Numbered from the stretch's first letter, positions 1 through 8,140 are shown. The stretch is DNA of 64,000 nt from Flavobacteriales bacterium (GCA_947475095.1 CANJLG010000010.1:1-64000); one strand, 5' to 3'. Numbers and translations are program-made. Notes: generated by a model from the sequence alone, not told the origin.

Positions 1-141
1 AATGAGTTTGTGTTGAAATTCAATGCTATAAAAGTAAAAGAAGGATTCTCCTACAATTCACTTGATAATGAAAAAATGGAAAATGTGGAAAGTTTACGTG
101 AATTAATTCGTGAACACATTGACCCTAATTTTAAGGCGTAA
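1..141 (+). CDS. pseB: C-terminal end of UDP-N-acetylglucosamine 4,6-dehydratase (PseB-like), partial
   Basis: An open frame enters from the left edge and stops 12 bases before the next gene. Its 46 residues include KVKEGFSYNS followed by an amphipathic helix with SLRELI and the ending DPNFKA. This matches the usual C-terminus of inverting 4,6-dehydratases of the PseB/FlaA1 family, where Campylobacter PseB has KVKDGFSYSS. The enzyme carries out the first step from UDP-GlcNAc towards pseudaminic acid in the cytoplasm. The nonulosonate genes directly downstream on the same strand support the call. Only the tail is visible, so the catalytic SDR part cannot be checked. Confidence 0.7.
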   Translation, partial: NEFVLKFNAIKVKEGFSYNSLDNEKMENVESLRELIREHIDPNFKA

Positions 142-153
142 CACCTTTATTTC

Positions 154-1935
154 ATGAACAAATCTCCCTATTATATTATTGAAGTTGCCAATACGCATGG
201 TGGAAACCGTCAATATTTAGACGACCTGATTGCCCAATTCAGTGACCTTTCTGGAAATTTCGGAATAAAATTTCAAGCTTTTTCACCCGACACCATTGCT
301 ACAAAAGACTTTGAATGGTATCCAGTATACCAAGAATTGTACTTTGCTCCCAACGATTGGAAGGAAATTATCAGCGAAGCAAAAAAAAGTAAAGATGTTT
401 GGCTCGATTTATTTGACGCATATGGCGTACAAATTCTCAATGAAAACATTGACAAAATAAAAGGAATAAAATTTCAAAGTTCCGTCTTACAAAATCAAGA
501 AGTTTTTGACCTACTCGCTTCTACCAATTTACAAGAGAAAATAATCATATTAAACATTGCAGCCCAATCCATTGAGGCCATTGAAGCGATAATAGAAAAG
601 GTGAATAATAACTTGAGACCGCAAAAAATAATGTTGGAAATTGGTTTTCAATCCTACCCTACCTTATTAGATGACAGTGGATTGAATAAAATCGCCATCT
701 TAAAAAACCATTTTAAAAACGAAATCGTATTTGCAGACCATACCGAAGGTAAGTCCAACGATGCGCTCACTTTACCATTAATCGCTGTGTTAAATGGCGT
801 TGATGCCATTGAAAAACATGTCATGCTCGACGATCGTGAGACAAAGTACGATCACTTTTCATCCATCACGAAAAAACAATTCGATGAGTTAGTCGCCAAC
901 GTAGATAATTACACTGCCTTAGCCGATAAAGAGTTCATCAATACACGTGAAATTGACTACCTGCATAAAAGTCAAATGAAACCCCTTACAAAAAAACTTT
1001 TAGCTGCTGGAGACTTAATCAGCAGTTCGAGTGACTTAATCTTCAGACGTTCAGGGAAAGATGGTTTAACGTTTAATGAAGTACTCCAACTTCAAGCGGA
1101 GAAGAAAATACTAAGTTCTCCTATTCAAGCGGGTCAAACCATTAATAAATCAGATTTTAAGGAAGCAAAAATTGCAAGCATTATAGCATGCCGATTAAAA
1201 TCATCTCGCTTAAAAGAAAAAGCACTTTTACCCATTGGAAATTTGCCATCGGTAGAATATTGTATAAAAAGTGCCTTGAAATTCAAAGACGTTCACCATA
1301 CCATTCTTGCTAGCTCGACAAATCCTCAAGACGATGAACTGAAAAATCACACCTACCATCCTGATGTTGTTTTCTTTCAAGGAGATCCAGAAGATGTGAT
1401 TGCACGATATTTAAAGATTTGCGATGAAATGGACATCGATGTAATCGTTAGAATCACCGCCGACATGCCATACGTAGATCCGGAAACTTGCCGAATATTG
1501 CTTGCATCTCATTTCGAAAAAGGAGCTGATTATACCACCGGAAAAAGCGCGGCAATAGGCTGCAACCTTGAAATCATTAATGTTTCCGCTCTTCGAAAAA
1601 TAAAAGCCTACTTTACTTCTGCTGATTATTCAGAATACATGACGTGGTATTTTCAAAACAACCCTGAATTTTTCAACTTAAATACCGTTGAATTACCAGT
1701 ACATTTCGTGCGAGATTATCGACTAACATTAGATTATGAAGAAGATTTAATACTCTTTAATAAAATCCATGATCATTTTATAGCCAACGATAAAAAAGAC
1801 TACGAACTAAGTGACATTCTAACATTTTTAGATGCTAATCCTGCCATTGCAGCGATAAATAAAGATTGTCAGTTGAAATACAAAACAGACCAAGCACTTA
1901 TACAGCTACTAAACGAAAAGACCAAGATGAAATGA
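154..1935 (+). CDS. Fusion: nonulosonate synthase (NeuB/PseI-like) plus CMP-nonulosonate cytidylyltransferase (PseF/SpsF-like)
   Basis: This 593-residue protein joins two enzymes usually made separately. Residues about 5-250 form a NeuB-type TIM barrel: EVANTHGGN near the start, IKFQAF, FADHTEG and IEKHV keep the substrate and metal-binding positions. Residues about 270-335 look like the SAF (antifreeze-like) domain. From about residue 338, a nucleotidyltransferase of the SpsF/PseF family begins with IIACRLKSSRLKEKAL, followed by GDPEDVIARY and RITADMPYVDP. Predicted role: condense a 6-carbon amino sugar with phosphoenolpyruvate, then activate the nonulosonic acid as CMP-sugar. The N-terminal domain is clearly more divergent than the second synthase further downstream, so its substrate may differ or it may be partly degenerate. 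The ATG overlaps the following gene by ATGA, which argues for one operon. Confidence 0.85.
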   Translation: MNKSPYYIIEVANTHGGNRQYLDDLIAQFSDLSGNFGIKFQAFSPDTIATKDFEWYPVYQELYFAPNDWKEIISEAKKSKDVWLDLFDAYGVQILNENIDKIKGIKFQSSVLQNQEVFDLLASTNLQEKIIILNIAAQSIEAIEAIIEKVNNNLRPQKIMLEIGFQSYPTLLDDSGLNKIAILKNHFKNEIVFADHTEGKSNDALTLPLIAVLNGVDAIEKHVMLDDRETKYDHFSSITKKQFDELVANVDNYTALADKEFINTREIDYLHKSQMKPLTKKLLAAGDLISSSSDLIFRRSGKDGLTFNEVLQLQAEKKILSSPIQAGQTINKSDFKEAKIASIIACRLKSSRLKEKALLPIGNLPSVEYCIKSALKFKDVHHTILASSTNPQDDELKNHTYHPDVVFFQGDPEDVIARYLKICDEMDIDVIVRITADMPYVDPETCRILLASHFEKGADYTTGKSAAIGCNLEIINVSALRKIKAYFTSADYSEYMTWYFQNNPEFFNLNTVELPVHFVRDYRLTLDYEEDLILFNKIHDHFIANDKKDYELSDILTFLDANPAIAAINKDCQLKYKTDQALIQLLNEKTKMK

Positions 1936-2582
1936 GTAAAAACATATTGTTGTTTACTGATTCCCTTTCTCTTCCCAGGTCACAACCTGAAAACTGCTCC
2001 TTTTCTAATACATGGCCAGAATTATTGCGAAAAAATGGTTATTCCGTTTGTCAAATAGCGATTGGAGGAGCCACATCGACAGAATTACTCAAACAAACTT
2101 TTTATTTTCAATCGCCCAAAAGTGAATTTGACTATGTGATTATCCAAAGCGGCATAGTAGATTGCACACCAAGATTTGCAGGGAAAAACGAATTAAAAGT
2201 AATAAAATCAATTCCATTCTTAGGAAAGTACTTACTTCAAACTTTGAATAAACAGTGGGTCAGGAATCTTCGGCATATTACCTATGTAAAACCTTCGAAG
2301 TTTAAAATGAACATGCAACAATTCATCGACCTATTTCCAACATCAAAGGTGCTATTCTTAAGCATACTTCCTTCAAACAGTGACTATGAGAAAAAAGTCG
2401 GTGGCATCACGAAACGAATAGCGCAATACAATTCCATCTTGCAAGAAACAGGAAGCGTAATTGATTTAAGCGGAATTGAATCAAGTGGAATTATGTCAGA
2501 CTTTCATCACCTAAATGAAAAAGGTCATGCTTATGTATTGCAAAGTATACTTCACAAATTGAATGGACATGGCGAGCTATAA
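1932..2582 (+). CDS. SGNH/GDSL-type hydrolase-like protein in the nonulosonate operon
   Basis: A 216-residue cytoplasmic protein without signal peptide. I start it at the ATG that overlaps the upstream stop as ATGA; the open frame extends further upstream, but that part lies inside the previous gene. Block I is FTDSLSLPR (nucleophile Ser about residue 11), block II has IGGATS, block III is QSGIVDCTPR, and the catalytic Asp and His are in SDFHHLNEKGH (Asp190, His193). These fit the SGNH esterase/acyltransferase fold with degenerate blocks I and III. Enzymes of this type in sugar loci add or remove acyl groups; here acetylation or deacylation of the nonulosonic acid or its precursor is an inference from the neighbours. 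It overlaps the next gene by 20 bases. Confidence 0.65.
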   Translation: MSKNILLFTDSLSLPRSQPENCSFSNTWPELLRKNGYSVCQIAIGGATSTELLKQTFYFQSPKSEFDYVIIQSGIVDCTPRFAGKNELKVIKSIPFLGKYLLQTLNKQWVRNLRHITYVKPSKFKMNMQQFIDLFPTSKVLFLSILPSNSDYEKKVGGITKRIAQYNSILQETGSVIDLSGIESSGIMSDFHHLNEKGHAYVLQSILHKLNGHGEL

Positions 2583-3570
2583 CTGTTTACACAAGCAAGA
2601 AATTACAACGGGAGAATTTGCCATTGTTCCCATTCGATATGAAGATCGTTTGGCAATAATGAAATGGCGAAATGAACAAATGTATCATTTACGGCAAGAA
2701 AAAATACTCACTGAAAACGACCAAGAAGCTTACTTTCAAAACATCATTCATCCCTCATTTAATGAAAAGGCACCAGCCCAAATCTTGTTTTCATTTTTAA
2801 GAAACGAAAAATGCATTGGCTATGGAGGATTAGTTCATATTAATTGGCAAAGCCACCAAGCGGAAGTATCCTTTATCATGGCATCCGAATTAGAAGCCGA
2901 CAATTTTGAAACAAACTGGATCACCTTCCTTCATTTGCTGGAAAAAATAGCCTTTACGGATTTGAATTTGAGTAGCCTATTCACCTATGCCTATGATTTA
3001 CGTCCTCATTTGTACAAAGCCATAGAAAATGTCGGATTTCAGCAGAGCAAACGCTTAGAAAAAGAGCAGCTAATCGAAGGGAAGTTAATAGATGTAGTTA
3101 TTCATACAAAAAAGAATCCCCTCCAACTTCGAGAAGCGACAAAAAATGATGTTGATATTACCTTTCGATGGGCAAGCGATACAAACATCCGTAAATACTC
3201 CTTTCAGCAGGAAGCGATCACCCAAGAAATGCACTATGCTTGGTACAATTCGAAAATAAACGATCCTTCTTGCCTCTACTTACTTTTGGAAAAAGATAGC
3301 GAAGTCATTGGATCCATTCGATATGACATAAACACAGAAAACGAGGCGCTCATTAGTTATTTGATAGACAATAATTACCACGGACATGGTTATGGAAATG
3401 CTATACTATCTTTATCTTTGGGAGTATTAACAGAAAAAAATCCAAGGTTAAAGCAATTAATAGGATTTGTAGTGCCGGAAAATATCGCTTCACGAAAAAT
3501 ATTTGAAAGACAAGGATATTTACTAGATTCGTCTGATCAAAAAAAATTAAAATACATTAAGCAGCTGTAA
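2563..3570 (+). CDS. Tandem GNAT acetyltransferase (PseH-like and PseG-associated GNAT type)
   Basis: The 335 residues contain two GNAT domains of the RimJ/RimL type. Domain 1 (about 17-180) begins FAIVPIRYEDRLAIMKWRN and resembles PseH, the acetyl-CoA-dependent 4-N-acetyltransferase of the pseudaminic pathway. Domain 2 (about 186-330) has LREATKNDVD, the acetyl-CoA loop NNYHGHGYGNA, and VPENIASRKIFERQGY, the pattern commonly seen in GNAT domains attached to PseG-type hydrolases. No PseG hydrolase domain is present here. An alternative ATG lies two codons downstream. The gene overlaps the SGNH gene and is one base from the next synthase, so it is probably co-translated. Which acetyl acceptor each domain uses is not visible. 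Confidence 0.75.
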   Translation: MDMASYNCLHKQEITTGEFAIVPIRYEDRLAIMKWRNEQMYHLRQEKILTENDQEAYFQNIIHPSFNEKAPAQILFSFLRNEKCIGYGGLVHINWQSHQAEVSFIMASELEADNFETNWITFLHLLEKIAFTDLNLSSLFTYAYDLRPHLYKAIENVGFQQSKRLEKEQLIEGKLIDVVIHTKKNPLQLREATKNDVDITFRWASDTNIRKYSFQQEAITQEMHYAWYNSKINDPSCLYLLLEKDSEVIGSIRYDINTENEALISYLIDNNYHGHGYGNAILSLSLGVLTEKNPRLKQLIGFVVPENIASRKIFERQGYLLDSSDQKKLKYIKQL

Positions 3571-3571
3571 T

Positions 3572-4594
3572 ATGGCCAAAAACGAGCACCATGTCTTTGT
3601 AATCGCAGAATTATCCGCCAATCACAACGGAAGTTTAGCAACCGCCATTGAAACAATCCGAGCTGCAAAAAGAGCTGGTGCTGATGCCATTAAATTTCAA
3701 ACCTATACAGCAGACACCCTAACCTTAGATTGCGATGAATCCGATTTCGTGATTAAAGGCGGAACCATTTGGGATGGTAAAAAATTACATGACCTGTACA
3801 AGGAAGCCTACACCCCTTGGGAATGGCACGCACAACTTTTTGAAGTCGCGAAAGAAGAAGGATTAGTTTGTTTTTCTTCCCCCTTTGATAAAAGCGCTGT
3901 AGATTTCCTGGAAACCTTGCACTGTCCTATTTACAAAATTGCTTCCTTTGAAATTACCGACATTCCTTTAATTGAATACGTAGCGAAGCAAGGAAAACCA
4001 ATCATTATTTCAACCGGAATTGCAAGCTATGATGACATTCATTTAGCGGTTGAAACCTGTCGAAAAGTTGGAAATGACAACATCACCTTATTAAAATGTA
4101 CCTCCTCCTACCCTGCTCCAGTTGCAGAGGCTAATTTGGCCATGATGCAACAATTAGCGATCGATTTCAAGGTGAAAATTGGATTATCCGACCATACTTT
4201 AGGTTCTACTGTCCCAGTAATCGCAACGGCATTAGGAGCAAAAGTCATTGAAAAACATTTTATTTTAGACAGATCCATAGGCGGCCCAGACGCCTCCTTT
4301 TCCATGAATGAAATAGAATTCACCGCCATGGTGAAAGCAATACGTGAAGCAGAAGTCGCCGTAGGAACAAGCAGCTATGAATTAAGTCCCAAACAAGTGG
4401 CAGGAAAAGATTTTTCTCGTTCACTCTATGTTGCTGAGGCAATTAATAAAGGAGACATCATTACAGAAGCCACGATAAAAAGCGTTCGTCCAGGTTTTAG
4501 TTTACATCCCAAACACCTACCAGAAATTTTAGGTAAAACAGCGAAACGTGATCTTAAAAAAGGCGAACGAATTAGCTTGAACGACTTCGAGTGA
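3572..4594 (+). CDS. pseI: Pseudaminic acid synthase
   Basis: This 340-residue protein is a full-length NeuB-family synthase. It has VIAELSANHNGS at the start, ADAIKFQTY, FSSPFD, IYKIASFEI, ISTGIAS, LSDHTLGS and IEKHFILDRSIGGPDASFS, the last being typical of PseI rather than NeuB. A C-terminal SAF domain (about 280-340) ends with KKGERISLNDFE. It condenses 6-deoxy-AltdiNAc with phosphoenolpyruvate to give pseudaminic acid. It is the second synthase in the same operon; the other is fused to a cytidylyltransferase upstream. The next DNA downstream is a scar region with mobile-element remnants, so this is probably the operon end. Confidence 0.92.
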   Translation: MAKNEHHVFVIAELSANHNGSLATAIETIRAAKRAGADAIKFQTYTADTLTLDCDESDFVIKGGTIWDGKKLHDLYKEAYTPWEWHAQLFEVAKEEGLVCFSSPFDKSAVDFLETLHCPIYKIASFEITDIPLIEYVAKQGKPIIISTGIASYDDIHLAVETCRKVGNDNITLLKCTSSYPAPVAEANLAMMQQLAIDFKVKIGLSDHTLGSTVPVIATALGAKVIEKHFILDRSIGGPDASFSMNEIEFTAMVKAIREAEVAVGTSSYELSPKQVAGKDFSRSLYVAEAINKGDIITEATIKSVRPGFSLHPKHLPEILGKTAKRDLKKGERISLNDFE

Positions 4595-4609
4595 ATTCTT
4601 GGTTTTTAG

Positions 4610-4717
4610 CATGAAATCATTTTATTGGGACACAAAAGCAGCAAAACGACTGAGATTTACACGCATGTTAGCACAATGAATATTCAAAATATTCGCAGTC
4701 CGTTTGACGATTTATAA
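4610..4717 (+). pseudogene. 3' remnant of a tyrosine recombinase (phage-type integrase)
   Basis: Reading from a stop codon just upstream, this frame encodes LLGHKSSKTTEIYTHV followed by STMNIQNIRSPFDDL and a stop. LLGH with the catalytic Tyr in EIYTHV is the C-terminal signature of Bacteroidota XerC/D-like integrases, and RSPFDDL is their usual tail. No start codon and no upstream catalytic domain (Arg, Lys, His-x-x-Arg) is present, so only the last 35 or so residues survive. It is immediately followed by a truncated BRO-N gene. Confidence 0.8.
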
Positions 4718-4740
4718 AATTTACACACTATATTTATATA

Positions 4741-4983
4741 ATGAATTCTATTAAATTATTTGAAAGTAAAAACATCCGTTCTGTTTGGAATGAAGCTGAA
4801 GAGAAGTGGTATTTCTCAGTACATGATATTGTCCTTGTCTTAACTGATAGCACTGATGTGAAGCAATATGTAAAAAGAATTTTAAGCAGAGAATCTTCTC
4901 TAAAGTTGAAGTGGGGTACAATATGTACCCTAGTTGAAATGGTGGCAGGAGATTTTATAAAAACAATTAAAAACAGCTTATAA
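4741..4983 (+). pseudogene. Truncated BRO-N (prophage antirepressor-like) protein
   Basis: The 80 residues open with SIKLFESKNIRSVWNEAEEK, then WYFSVHDIVLVLTDSTD, the N-terminal half of BRO/KilA-N-neighbour antirepressor-type proteins common in Bacteroidota mobile elements. Full-length relatives run to roughly 200-300 residues; here the match ends around CTLVEMVAGD and the frame closes shortly after with unrelated residues. I treat it as a broken gene, although a short expressed protein cannot be excluded. Confidence 0.65.
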
Positions 4984-4986
4984 CAT

Positions 4987-4995
4987 TACATTTGC
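4987..4995 (+). promoter_or_regulatory. Bacteroidota-type promoter -7 element (TAnnTTTG)
   Basis: TACATTTGC fits the TAnnTTTGC consensus exactly. It lies about 120 bases before the lipoprotein gene and right behind the truncated BRO-N gene. No clear -33 TTG at the usual spacing was identified. It may be the promoter of the following lipoprotein gene or of a gene lost from the scar. Confidence 0.4.
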
Positions 4996-5114
4996 AATAG
5001 GCGGGCGGAATTAATTAATTGAACTTCTGACCTATTTTGTAAATTAGCGCTTGAGAAAGGATATCGAGCAGAATTTGAACAAGAAGACGATAATTTAAAC
5101 AAAACCATAATAAA

Positions 5115-5705
5115 ATGAATAAACTAATATGTTTTCTTATCTGTTTAACAATTGTAATTCAAGGTTGTAATGGACAATCTACACCTAAAAAAGAAATATA
5201 CAATCAAGACTTTAATTGGACAATAACAATCCCTGAAAACTTTCAAAATGTTAGTGTAGAAGAATGGGCAAAAATGCAAAACAAAGGTGCGGATGCAATC
5301 GAAAAAACTTACGATGAAAAAGTTATTAATCGAGCAAAGACCATTTTCGTATTCAAAAGTGATCAACTAAATTACTTTGAATCAAATTATCAACCTTTTG
5401 ACATTTCAATTGATGGAGATTATTTAGAATCTTGCAAAAATGTAAATAATATATTGTTCGAGACTTTTAAAAATCAAATGCCTGGCATAAAGATAGACTC
5501 CACCACTTCAGTTGAAAAAATTAACAATTTGGAATTTCAGACTTTTAAAATGAAAATCGAGTATCCAAATAAAATGGAATTTAACGTAATGATGTATAGT
5601 AGACTTTTTGACAAAAAAGAGTTTACTGTGAATATTATGTACGTTGACAAAAAGAAAGGGGAACAAATGCTTGACTCTTGGAAAAATTCAAAGTTCTCTA
5701 AATAA
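5115..5705 (+). CDS. Lipoprotein of unknown function
   Basis: The 196-residue product begins with a type II signal peptide: Lys near the N-terminus, a hydrophobic stretch and the lipobox IQGC with the modified Cys near residue 18. The rest is a soluble domain with alternating strands (FNWTITIPENF, NNLEFQTFKMKIEYP, FTVNIMYVDKK) ending in a helix with a Trp, which recalls small PsbP- or DUF1795-like domains, but I do not recognise the family. It is preceded by integrase and BRO remnants and followed by an imperfect palindrome, so it looks like accessory DNA dropped into the nonulosonate locus. Confidence 0.6.
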   Translation: MNKLICFLICLTIVIQGCNGQSTPKKEIYNQDFNWTITIPENFQNVSVEEWAKMQNKGADAIEKTYDEKVINRAKTIFVFKSDQLNYFESNYQPFDISIDGDYLESCKNVNNILFETFKNQMPGIKIDSTTSVEKINNLEFQTFKMKIEYPNKMEFNVMMYSRLFDKKEFTVNIMYVDKKKGEQMLDSWKNSKFSK

Positions 5706-5730
5706 TGAAGAAAAATACAGCCACTAACAT

Positions 5731-5822
5731 AGGGCTTATCACAATTTACTTTTGTGGGGTGGAAAAAGTTTTGTTAATTTGAAAGTGTACGAAGCCCAAC
5801 AAAAGCAAACTTCGCAAGCCCT
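5731..5822. repeat. Imperfect palindrome, attC-like in layout
   Basis: AGGGCTT at 5731-5737 pairs with AAGCCCT at 5816-5822. Further inside, CTTTTGTGGG at 5749-5758 pairs with CCCAACAAAAG at 5795-5805 with one unpaired base on the right arm. The two stems are separated by 11 and 10 bases, so the two arms differ in length by one base in each segment. The inner right arm reads GCCCAAC, which fits the integron core RYYYAAC, but no matching GTTRRRY end is found downstream. It could be an integron-like recombination site, a transcript-ending hairpin or another repeat. Confidence 0.35.
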
Positions 5823-5882
5823 CAAAACATTATGTACAAATACATATAGAATTTTTATATTTAGATAAAAAAAACTTAACAC

Positions 5883-6281
5883 ATGAAAAAACTACTACTA
5901 TTATTTGTACTTTCTTTAGCCTTTGCAAATTGTTCGACAAATAATGAAATTCATGAGTATAAAGAAGATTACCCAAAGGAACAAGAAGTAATTGAAGAGC
6001 CACCTGTTACGGTAGATGAAGTCGTTCCGAAATATGATGAGCCAGTTCAAAAAAAGGAGGTAGAAGGTTGGAGCGAAGAATTCAAAAGTATGTTTATGTC
6101 TTCTTGCACCGGCGGAATTAAAAGTAGCAATTTCTCTATCAGTGATTCTGACATCCGAAAAATCTGTGAATGTGAAATTGAAAAAATAAGAAAAGTGTAC
6201 CCCAATCCAAACGAACCATTTGATGCTCAGATTATAATGAAATTAGAGGAGAAGTGTGGTCGTGAGGTTTTAGGTTTGTAA
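5883..6281 (+). CDS. Small lipoprotein with a C-terminal four-cysteine helical domain
   Basis: The 132 residues start with a lipoprotein signal (hydrophobic run ending FANC, Cys about residue 17). Residues 20-65 are acidic and proline-rich, a flexible linker. The C-terminal 65 residues carry SSCTGG, KICECEIEK and EEKCGR, spaced as C, CxC, C in predicted helices. A similar CxC-containing lipoprotein is found near 25.4 kb. Not recognised as a named family. It lies between an imperfect palindrome and a glycosyltransferase gene. Confidence 0.6.
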   Translation: MKKLLLLFVLSLAFANCSTNNEIHEYKEDYPKEQEVIEEPPVTVDEVVPKYDEPVQKKEVEGWSEEFKSMFMSSCTGGIKSSNFSISDSDIRKICECEIEKIRKVYPNPNEPFDAQIIMKLEEKCGREVLGL

Positions 6282-6480
6282 ACCCAAATGGTTCGTTGCC
6301 GTTCTGGCGAAATGGATCATATTTTTTCTATATGTTCTGCGATGAATACGATTAATCGTTAAAATAACAAGAAATTAACCTTAACAAACAGAAAAATGAG
6401 TTACTTGCGCCCTGAAATAACTAACGCGTACCAGTAAACATGCATCATTTTTTGGGTAATAGCCACAATACCAAGCAACT

Positions 6481-7131
6481 ATGTTAAAACAACCAAAAAT
6501 TTCGGTGCTGATGGCTGTCTATAATACCGATTTTTCTTACATCAAAAGAGCAATTGATTCCTTATTACTTCAGGATTTTCAAGATTTCGAGCTCATTATT
6601 ATCGATGATGGCAGTAATTCTACTATTCATGAGTCTTTGTTGCAATATGCTCAGAAAAACGAAGATAAAATAGTCTATATCCGACATAGTAACCGGGGTC
6701 AATCACAATCAATCAATCGCGGTGTTTTAAACAGTGTAGGTGAATTTATAACCATACTAGATGGAGACGATGAATATAAATCGAATCATTTAAGTTCTTG
6801 TCTTCGAGAGATAAAAGAGGAAGATTTGATTTGCTCCACCACTGAAACAATCGTTGATACGAACGATGATTATTTTGTTCCAGATAAAAATGATTTAACA
6901 AAACTCATCCATTTAGATGAAACAGTTCTCTTTGGCACCTTATTCGGACGAAAAAAAGTATTTTCAAGCATTAAATTCAAAAATGGCTTCGCTGCTGATG
7001 CTGATTTTTACGAAAGAGCAGAAACTCAGTTTCGTGTAAAAAAAGTTGACCTAAGAACGTATATTTATCACAGAAACATTCCTAATAGTATTTGTTCGAC
7101 CATTAAAAAAGAGAACCTGATCAATTCTTGA
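6481..7131 (+). CDS. Glycosyltransferase family 2 protein
   Basis: The 216-residue protein is a GT-A type transferase. It has KISVLMAVYN at the N-terminus, FELIIIDDGSN (nucleotide-binding Asp pair), RGQSQSINRG, and the DxD-type metal site ILDGDDEY near residue 100. The family transfers sugars from nucleotide donors, usually in the cytoplasm on lipid-linked glycans or surface proteins. It is shorter than most GT2 enzymes and has no membrane segment. The next gene begins three bases after its stop, so the two are probably co-expressed, and a pseudaminic-acid methylase follows, which suggests work on nonulosonate glycans. Confidence 0.85.
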   Translation: MLKQPKISVLMAVYNTDFSYIKRAIDSLLLQDFQDFELIIIDDGSNSTIHESLLQYAQKNEDKIVYIRHSNRGQSQSINRGVLNSVGEFITILDGDDEYKSNHLSSCLREIKEEDLICSTTETIVDTNDDYFVPDKNDLTKLIHLDETVLFGTLFGRKKVFSSIKFKNGFAADADFYERAETQFRVKKVDLRTYIYHRNIPNSICSTIKKENLINS

Positions 7132-7134
7132 CCT

Positions 7135-7902
7135 ATGGCTTTCGACATTCGCCGTTTTCAACCAAATACTGATGTTATTATGGCATGCCATATTACTGGG
7201 GTGCATGATGTAAATCGCAATACAACGCTTGATAATGATAAGTATGAATTAGTGCGTGATTGGGCTGAATCTGTTGCAGAACAACAACTACAAGGTATAA
7301 TTTTTCATAACAATTTCACCTTGGAAACCTGCGAAAAATTCAAAAATGAATACATTTCATTCATTAAAATAGATTACAACAATCAATTTAATCCCAATGT
7401 CTATCGGTATTTTGTGTACAAAGATTTTCTACAACAGCATGTTCAGCGCTTCAAAAATATATTCGTAACTGACATAACAGATGTCACCTTGGTTAACAAC
7501 CCTTTCATTGATTCCTATTTCATTGAAAATCCGACCGCTATTTTTTGTGGTGACGAACCAAAAATGCTCAACAATGATTGGATGAGGGATCATTCTACCA
7601 ATCTACGAAACAACATCAGCGATTATGCCGAATATGAAAGCAAGTTTGGCTCTGAAACGCTGTTAAATTGTGGCGTAATAGGAAGTAACGCTCCGACATT
7701 CTTTGATTTCATTAAAAAGTTATGCGCTATCCACGAATCTGCCAATAGCGCAAACCAAACAGCTTTTACAGGTGATATGGGAGCATTTAATTATTTAGCA
7801 AGAACACAATTTAATAGGCTTTTGATACACGGAACGCCCGTTAATACCGTATTTAAAATGTACGAAAACGAACGCCAAGATTGCTGGTTTAGGCATAAGT
7901 GA
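7135..7902 (+). CDS. Putative glycosyltransferase-like protein of unknown specificity
   Basis: The 255 residues have no signal peptide or membrane segment. The region around residue 115-135, FKNIFVTDITDVTLVNNPF, resembles the acidic D-x-D site of GT-A nucleotide-sugar transferases, and CGDEPKMLN, TLLNCGVIGS and GDMGAFNYL resemble the acceptor-side motifs of eukaryote-like GT77/GT-A proteins (an N-C-G-x-x-G motif and a later D). I do not recognise a precise family. It is adjacent to the GT2 gene and within the nonulosonate region, which fits a role in assembling the surface glycan. Confidence 0.5.
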   Translation: MAFDIRRFQPNTDVIMACHITGVHDVNRNTTLDNDKYELVRDWAESVAEQQLQGIIFHNNFTLETCEKFKNEYISFIKIDYNNQFNPNVYRYFVYKDFLQQHVQRFKNIFVTDITDVTLVNNPFIDSYFIENPTAIFCGDEPKMLNNDWMRDHSTNLRNNISDYAEYESKFGSETLLNCGVIGSNAPTFFDFIKKLCAIHESANSANQTAFTGDMGAFNYLARTQFNRLLIHGTPVNTVFKMYENERQDCWFRHK

Positions 7903-8140
7903 TTTTTTTTTAGCGCTATCACAAATCATTTTGTTTTGAATCTAAAAATGGTTTAATAGACGAACTGACGTTATGAGTAAGTTTATGAACTGAAAAAAAA
8001 TCATATATCAATGATAAATTAGTATATTTATAAATAAAAGTGGAGACCAGTGACCACTCAAAAAACGGCCTGTCCCAAAAGGTTATTGAGGAGGCGAAAC
8101 CGAAAGCCCTAACGAATAGAATAAATAGAAAGAAAACAGT

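Noticed and set aside
1866-1931. N-terminal extension of the SGNH protein frame.
   Set aside because: It lies within the coding sequence of the fusion protein; the ATGA overlap gives a more natural start.
5023-5118. A 31-codon open stretch containing LALEKGYRAEFEQEDDNLN just before the lipoprotein ATG.
   Set aside because: It has coding-like composition and may be another remnant in the scar, but it has no start codon and no recognised homolog, so I do not call a gene.
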